Assembly (NCBI GenBank): GCA_928212115.1
Contig: CAKMRJ010005412.1
Coordinates: forward strand, 253,557,314 to 253,621,313
Direction of reading: 5' to 3'
DNA: 64,000 nucleotides
From: Lactuca virosa
Lineage: Eukaryota; Streptophyta; Magnoliopsida; Asterales; Asteraceae
Under the pieces are notes generated by a model, which was not told the DNA's origin, ran no database searches, and saw only the letters and a list, made by a program, of their open reading frames with translations. Positions 57,528-64,000 of this stretch are shown here, piece after piece; positions within the stretch are counted from its first letter, which is position 1, and every line of letters begins with the position of its first letter. Both the position numbers and the translations under genes were made by a program.

Positions 57528-58417
57528 CTGGTTTGAGGGATTCGGACACACCGTCGGGGGTGTCTGGACTCAAATCGAGGGATTAAAAGATTTTTATAAA
57601 GAAATGATTTTCTAAAGACTAAGTAAAAGGGTTTCGAAAAAGAACAAGGTGTGTGATGTGCGCGACCGGCCGAGCTCAAGTAAGTTTTCCCCAAAGTACC
57701 CATACAAGTTATTGCTATGATTATCAGTTTCAGTTTCAGTAGAACAACATGCTAGAATGGGACTAAGGATCTAAGAATGATGCCTTATGTGCCTGCTTTA
57801 TGTGTTCCGGCTTTATGAGAATTGCATGCTAGTACAGATCAGTCAGTAAGATAGCCAGGGTAGTATATACTTGATTATGTGTACTCAATGCCCGAATGCT
57901 GCTTGCTATGTGCTTTTAGGAGTTCTAGTTGCCTCTCACTAACTAGTAAACGAATATGTTACGTTACATATTGCAAGGATTAAATAATTTCAGAAGGTTG
58001 GGTCTAGCCCTACTTCGCAGCTCTTGTCTGAGTCCAACCGTTGTAGGGTAGGACCTCTCATTCGAAGAACTATCTAGTCTGAGTAATATGTAATAGTATT
58101 TGCGAGCTAGTTAGGGAAAGAAAGCAGGGACTTCTTGTGCAGCTGATGGCAGAGAGTGGGATGGCGATTACTTAGGGCAAGCCTAGGGCGAGAGTAGCAC
58201 GAGAACCGCAGTATTAGTATAAAGGACTTGGTTGAGTTGAGGCAATTCTTGAGGAAAGTACGGATAGACGTGGAAGGTAGTATGGGCCCGTACTACTGAA
58301 AGCGGAGGATCCGTACTCGATTCAAAAAGGGCCAAGACGAAACCGGGGACTTGTGGTATGTATGTGAGCCTCGTTAGTGGAATATAGTTTGATGGTGGTT
58401 ATGCTTTGTTTTGCAGT
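57528..58417 (+). other. Gypsy element B leader
   Basis: Non-coding leader; parts recur in element A's leader. An acceptor-like TTTTGCAG directly precedes the gag ATG, which might allow a spliced gag message, but this is speculative. Confidence 0.6.
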
Positions 58418-59409
58418 ATGGTGACCACACGACATGGAGCGGGAGGCTCAGGATCGGGATCGGGATCGGGATCGGGTTCGGGTTCAGGGTCCGAACCAGT
58501 TGATGAGGGTCTACGCGAGTTCATCGCGTCAGAGATTACCAGGGGCATCCTTGAGTCGACTCCCATCATCTTCGGGTCGATCAAGGAGGGTATTGTTGAG
58601 CTGATGGAGGATCGTCTCAGGGCGTTCAGGAGTGATATGGCGGCTAGCCAGTCAGGACCACGCACACTGTCCTTTAAGGATTTTAGGGGCAGTGGTGCAC
58701 CGGATTTCCATGGGATGAAGGACCCCATTGCTGCCAGACGATGGATTGCAGACATTGAGTCTGCACAGCTGATCAGCTTCTGCCCCGAGGGGTCGAAGGT
58801 ACGATTTGCAGCATGGTGTCTACGTGACAGAGCTAGAGATTGGTGGGAGTCGGTTTGTGACTCTTTGGGAGCCGCGGCCATTGAGGCTATGACATGGCCG
58901 GACTTTGTGACACGATTCAGGACGGAGTTCGCGCCTGCGGTGGAGCTCCAACAGTTGGCACGGGAGTTCTTGGATATGAGACAGACGACAGAGACAGTGG
59001 CGGAGATCACTGCCAAGTTCCGGGAGAGGGCGTTACTGGTACCTCAGTACGCGGGTGATGAGGACATGAGGAGGACCCGCTACCACGACATGCTCCGAGC
59101 CGACATCCAGGAGCATGTCAGTTTTTCAGCTTGCCCTACCCTGGAGTCCATGATTGCCAGGGCAAGGGAGATGGAGATTGATCTGAGTCACATTCTGAAG
59201 AGGAAGGCTGAGGAGGGACAGACGACTGGGGCTTCGGGGAAGAAGCCCAAGGGATCAGATTCGGGCCCAAGAGGCCCACCGAGTCGTAGCCGCTGCAGGA
59301 AATGCGACAAGTCGCATGAGGGACCATGCAGGTTAGGATCGTCAGGCTGCTATAAGTGCGGCAAGACGGGGCACTTTAGCAGGGATTGTACTGCTCCTAC
59401 TCCGGCAAG
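58418..59409 (+). pseudogene. Ty3/gypsy gag with zinc knuckle, 3' end joined to a deletion
   Basis: From MVTTRHGAGG the frame is open through a long Gly/Ser repeat, the gag core (RWIADIESAQL, ARDWWESV, LLVPQYAGDEDMRRTRYHDM) and a basic region (FGKKPKG-type). The zinc knuckle follows: CYKCGKTGHFSRDC, a perfect CX2CX4HX4C, at about 59348-59390. Shortly after (about 59410) the frame runs into protease-end sequence in the wrong frame. The gag domains themselves look intact, so capsid function may be preserved, but a Gag-Pol fusion is not. Confidence 0.85.
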
Positions 59410-62400
59410 ACCGGTCGGTGCGAGCATCAGAGGTCTTCCGAGATTGTGTATTGAGGTTGTTCGAAGAGCGGTATTTGGTTGACCTAGTTCTCATTCCATT
59501 GTGGGGAAACAAGGTCATTATTGGTATGGATTGGCTGAGTCCCAACGGGGCAGTGATAGATTGCGCGCAGCAGTTAGTACGAGTCAGAGCCCCAAGTGGG
59601 GGAGAGTTGGTAATTCAGGGTGAGAGATCACAGCGAGGGCCAGCCTTCTGTTCGGCAGCGAGGGCAAGGTGTTACCTTCAGCGGGGCTGCGCAGGATATG
59701 TCGCTTATGTCATGGACACCCGGGAGGCGGGTAAGGCGACAGTGGGCGATGTGCCCGTGGTTCGGGAATTTGCGGATGTATTCCCCGAGGAGTTGCCTGG
59801 GATACCTCCGGAGCGACAGGTGGAGTTCAGGATCAACCTAGTCCCTGGTGTGGCTCCGATAGCCAAGGCACCATATCGGTTGGCTCCTCCCGAGATGCAG
59901 GAGTTGTCTACACAGCTACAAGAGCTGTTAGACAAGGGATTCATTAGACCGAGTAGTTCACCCTGGGGAGCCCCGATTCTATTTGTGAAGAAGAAGGACG
60001 GTCGCATCGGATGTGTATCGATTATAGGGAGCTGAATAAGGTAACGGTGAAGAACCGCTACCCACTCCCGAGGATTGATGATCTCTTTGACCAACTACAA
60101 GGAGCATCTTGGTTCTCCAAGATTGATTTGCGTTCAGGGTACCACCAGATGAGGGTCAGAGAGGAGGATGTGCAGAAGACTGCGTTTCGGACGCGTTATG
60201 GCCATTATGAGTTTGTGGTGATGCCATTCGGGCTCACCAATGCTCCTGCCGCGTTCATGGACCTCATGAACCGCGTGTGTAGACCGATGTTAGACCGATC
60301 GGTGATAATATTTATTGATGATATCTTGGTTTACTCCAAGACGCGAGAGCAGCATGAGGAGCATTTGCGGGAGGTTTTAGAGACTTTGAGAAGGGAGAAC
60401 TTGTATGCTAAGTTCTCCAAGTGTGAGTTCTGGTTGCGCGAGGTACAGTTTCTTGGGCACCTTGTCAACCAGAACGAGATTTCGGTAGACCCGGCCAAAG
60501 TGGAGGCTGTGATGAGTTGGGAGGTTCCGAGGTCTCCATCTGAGATTCGGAGCTTTCTAGGATTAGCAGGCTACTATCGGAGATTTATTCAGGACTTCTC
60601 CAAGATAGCAGTTCCGCTCACCCGACTGACTAAGAAGTCGGTGGTGTATCGCTGGGGGCCTGAGCAGCAGGCCGCATTCGAGACGCTGAGACAGAGATTG
60701 TGTGAGGCGCCGATCCTAGCCCTGCCAGAGGGAATGGAGGACTTTGTTGTGTATTGCGATGCATCCATCGCAGGCTTTGGGCGCGGTATTGATGCAGAGA
60801 GGGCATGTCATCGCCTACGCGTCGAGGCAGCTGAAGCCTCACGAGGCGAACTACCCGACGCATGATTTGGAATTGGGGGCTGTTGTGTTCGCCCTCAAGA
60901 TTTGGCGTCATTACCTCTATGGGGTTCGCTGTACGATTTACACGGACCACAAGAGTTTGAGGTACCTCATGGACCAGCCAAATCTGAATATGAGGCAGCG
61001 TCGGTGGCTAGATGTGGTAAAGGATTACGATTGTGAGATCCTCTACCACCCAGGGAAGGCCAATGTCGTGGCCGATGCGCTTAGCCGCAAGGCAGCACCG
61101 AGCAGGGATATCTGTTTAAGGATGACGGTGGTGACTCCGCTTCTGGAGCGGATCCGGGAGGCTCAGCAGGAGGCTATGAAGGAGGAACATCGGAAGAGTG
61201 AGCGGATTGTGGGACAGGTTTCCTCCTTCGATTATGATAGCCGAGGGTTATTGACCCTTCACCGTAGGGTGTGGGTCCCTTATCATGGAGGCGTGCGCCA
61301 GGTCCTGATGGAGGAGGCGCACAAATCTCGATTTTCCATCCATCCCGGAGCGACGAAGATGTATAGGGATATTCGTCCCGATTATTGGTGGCCCTGCATG
61401 AAGCGGGACGTAGCATGGTATGTGGAGCGGTGCCTGACCTGCCGGAAGGTCAAGGCCGAACACCAGAGACCGCACGGAAAGATGCAGCCGTTGGATATCC
61501 CGCTGTGGAAATGGGAAGACATCACGATGGATTTCATCACCAAGCTTCCCAGGACCGCGCGGGGAGTGGATTCGATATGGGTCATCGTCGATCGATTGAC
61601 CAAGAGCGCCCACTTTATCCCGATTCAGGAGAGCATATCGGCCGAGAAATTGGCCGATATCTACATCAGAGAGGTGGTGGCATGGCACGGGGTGCCAGTT
61701 TCAGTGATTTCGGATAGGGATGTGCGGTTCACTTCCAGGTTCTGGAAGAAGTTTCATGACGAGCTGGGTACTCGTCTGCATTTTAGTACAGCCTTTCACC
61801 CGCAGACAGATGGTCAGAGCGAGCGGACCATCCAGACTCTGGAGGACATGTTGCGGACGTGTGTTTTAGACTTCGGTGGTAGCTGGGATACCTATCTTAC
61901 TTTAGCCGAGTTTCCATACAACAACAGCTATCACGCGAGTATTGACCGTCCTCCCTTCGAGATGTTGTACGGGAGGAGGTGCAGGACCCCGATATGCTGG
62001 GGCGAGGTTGGCCAGAGGGTCATGGGGAGCACCGAAGTAGTGCTCAAGACGACAGAGAAGATTCAGCAGGTCCGGAGCAGGCTTCAGACTGCTTAGAGTC
62101 GGCAGAAAAGTTATGCCGATAAGCGCCGATCAGACCTGGAGTTCCAGGTCGGGCATATGGTTCTCCTGAAAGTGTCGCCTTGGAAGGGTGTCATCCGATT
62201 CAGGAAACGGGGCAAGTTGGGTCCCAGGTATATTGGACCGTTTAGGGTTGCAGCCCGAGTGGGCAAGGTGGCATACCGGCTGGATCTACCAGCCGAACTC
62301 AGTCAGATCCACAACACTTTCCACGTCTCCCAGCTGCGGAAGTGCCTGGTGGACGACTCAGCGGTGGTACCTTTGGAGGACATCCAGGTTGATGACGGCC

Positions 62401-62597
62401 TGAATTATATCGAGCGGCCTGTAGCGATCCTCGACCGGAAGTCGAAGGATCTAAGGAACAAGAAGGTCGAGCTGGTAAAGGTGCAATGGCAGCACAGGAA
62501 GGGCTCGGAATGGACATGGGAGCCGACGGATGAGATGATGGAGCATTACCCAGAGTTGTTCCAGGATCGAGCAGCAGACTTCGAGGACGAAGTCTAA
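59410..62597 (+). pseudogene. Ty3/gypsy pol: protease end, RT, RNase H, integrase, chromodomain-like tail
   Basis: Only the end of protease is present (VIIGMDWLSPNGA); its catalytic D(S/T)G motif is absent, so a deletion at about 59410 removed it. RT has the motifs YPLPRIDDLFDQL, FSKIDLRSGYHQ and the active site FIDDILVYS (60311-60337). RNase H has YCDAS and YTDHKSLRYL. Integrase has HHCC (60+ residues before WKWEDI) and DDE parts (MDFITKLPRT, ISDRDVRFTSRFWK, FHPQTDGQSERTIQTL), then the tail HNTFHVSQLRKCLVDD and WEPTDEMMEHYPELF. Breaks: a frameshift near 60005, a frameshift near 60780 in RNase H, and an in-frame TAG at 62094-62096. Otherwise the sequence is well preserved, in line with a young copy. 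Confidence 0.93.
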
Positions 62598-62599
62598 AA

Positions 62600-62613
62600 T
62601 AAGTGGGGGAGAT
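62600..62613 (+). promoter_or_regulatory. Polypurine tract, element B
   Basis: AAGTGGGGGAGA directly before the 3' LTR; it primes plus-strand DNA synthesis. Confidence 0.85.
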
Positions 62614-64000
62614 TGTAACACCTGGTTCTCGGTACGTATTCTTTTATTTTAATTCCTTGTGCATTTTGCGTTTTGCCTTGGACTCGGCGAGTCAAGGGAT
62701 CGACTCGCCGAGTAGGAGCGGGACGAGACGCGGATTCTAAGTCGTGGACTCGCCGAGTCGGGTCATGGACTCGGCGAGTAGGCCCTGTTTGGACATAAAA
62801 CTCAAATCCGGGTGTTGCACCCCATTTAGTCACTCTAACTCGGCCTCCCTTGTCCCTAACACTTCCAGAAGAGCTGTAGAGCGAAACCCTAGCCCCTTTT
62901 TGCCCTTGTGAGTGATTTTGGCCTTGTGAAGGAAGTTTGAAGTTTAAGAGAAGAAGAAGGAGGTGGAAGAGTGCTAGGAGGGGCAGTAGATCCGAAATCT
63001 ACCCTGGGAGAAGCTTCTATTCAGGTAAGAAACCTCCTACCTTGATCTTTAGTCAATAGATTCCCTTTTTGTCCCCAAATATGTGGTTTGCAAGCCTTAA
63101 AACCCCCAGATTTCGTGTGCATATGTGATAGCCAGACCCTAGGAACTGAGACCCATGAGTTGGATATGTTGCATGTCTCAGATTTGGCCTGTACAGGAAG
63201 AAGGTTCGAAGGGACTCGGCGAGTGCTAAAGTGCACTCGGCGAGTTCCATGAAGATGGCCTTAGACTCGACGAGTTGGATGAACAACTCGGCGAGTCCTA
63301 TGACGATTGCCTGGTACTCGACGAGTTGTTCTTCAAACTCGGCGAGTCCTATGAAGATTGCTTGGTACTCGGCGAGCTGTTCTTCAAACTCGGCGAGTCC
63401 CTTGAATATAGCCTTGAACTCGACGAGTTGTTCTTCCAACTTGGCGAGTCGTATGAACTTTCCTCGGTTTCAGTAGGGTTTAAGTGTAGGAGGTCCAACC
63501 CTTCGTAGCCGCCCGCGGAATTAGCAATTTAACGTGTAGCTATAGGCCCAGATCTCCAAATCTCCAATGTTGATGTTTTAATGGAAGATTGGAGCGATTG
63601 TGAGATCTGTTCGTCGGACTCGGCGAGTCTCCTTTGGACTCGGCGAGTCCAGTCGCGAGTTTGCTAGTTGTCCCCGTTTAGCGAGTCAGGATGACTCAGT
63701 GAGTTGGAACAGGGACCCGATGAGTCGGAGTCGGACTAGACGTAGAAGGACTCGGCGAGTCGCTATATGGACTCGGCGAGTCCAGTCAATCAGAGAGTTG
63801 ACTTTGACCAAGAAGTTGACTTTGACCAGTCATTTGACCTAATGGGTATTTATGAGTGCCTAATCCATGTTTACGGATTTATAGCCGGAGAGATTACCGG
63901 TGCGGCAGCCAGGCGTAGGTTGAGCGGGTTTTCAGCAGTTACTCTCGAGGTGAGTTACCTTCCAGTAGAAGTGGGTCTAAGGCCACAATGCCGGCCCACT
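62614..64000 (+). repeat. 3' LTR of gypsy element B, cut by the window end
   Basis: First 1387 bp of the LTR, nearly identical to 55562 onward, including all the palindrome clusters; one palindrome has decayed (ACTTGGCGAGT near 63440). Confidence 0.95.

Larger units (their letters stand above)
55562..64000 (+). mobile_element. Ty3/gypsy element B, young, runs off the window
   Basis: Direct LTRs start at 55562 and 62614, with an initiator tRNA-Met primer-binding site, leader, gag, pol and a polypurine tract between. Comparing the 1.39 kb of the second LTR that is visible, I count about 20 differences, including a 3-bp indel, so the insertion is young. Pol carries several breaks. The domain order protease, RT, RNase H, integrase is that of Ty3/gypsy. 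The right target duplication is outside the window. Confidence 0.95.

Noticed and set aside
58399..59016. 205-codon open frame on the minus strand
   Set aside because: It is the antisense of the gypsy gag, opened by its Gly/Ser-rich codon pattern.

Overview
This is nuclear DNA from a flowering plant, and it is dominated by transposable elements. A lettuce relative (Asteraceae, Cichorieae) is my best guess, from the style of the Ty3/gypsy LTRs packed with short palindromes such as ACTCGGCGAGT and TACGCTGGGCGTA; that is recognition from memory and not proof. Introns, plant splice sites, a nuclear tRNA-Gln gene, a tRNA-derived SINE, Helitrons, hAT/Mutator/Harbinger MITEs and plant-specific gene relics all fit. 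Nothing prokaryotic is present.

Layout. 1-870: decayed end of a Ty3/gypsy element (minus strand). 1281-5420: hAT-like element with an 8-bp target duplication, split by a minus-strand Helitron (1476-4694) carrying helicase and RPA-like remnants. 6031-6416: MITE. 6604-6675: tRNA-Gln(CTG). 7038-7173: SINE with a 15-bp target duplication. 8197-14152: a terminal-inverted-repeat element invaded by a solo LTR (8236-9877) and by a hAT-like element (10081-13949) that itself holds another solo LTR (10295-12579). 14153-16440 and 21700-22500: two diverged, inverted copies of one unrecognised gene, separated by copia element 1 (16511-21650). 22616-23225: Harbinger-like MITE and a small Notchless-type WD40 relic. 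23785-24567: an apparently intact intronless gene for a 260-residue coiled-coil protein, with a TATA box. 25097-26465: CACTA end and a dead Mutator-type transposase. 28477-32895: a Ty3/gypsy element with LTRs in opposite orientation.

33495-40640 is a multi-exon, decayed copy of the DOCK-family exchange factor SPIKE1 (minus strand). 40933-47240 is a pentatricopeptide-repeat (PPR) gene on the minus strand, cut in two by copia element 2 (41830-46922); the two halves are in one frame across a 5-bp target duplication. 48400-51690 is AT-rich, with degenerate repeats and an unidentified transcript-like stretch. 51694 to about 55500 is a second minus-strand Helitron, and 55562-64000 is a young Ty3/gypsy element whose second LTR runs off the window.

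The strongest signals are structural. Three elements are stacked by successive insertion. The two copia copies share the same disabling mutations inside an almost identical tract while their LTRs and ends differ. A PPR gene has been knocked out recently. Four LTR types share the same palindrome and minisatellite architecture. I found no clearly new biological system; the LTR palindrome arrays and the copia mosaic are the least explained observations.
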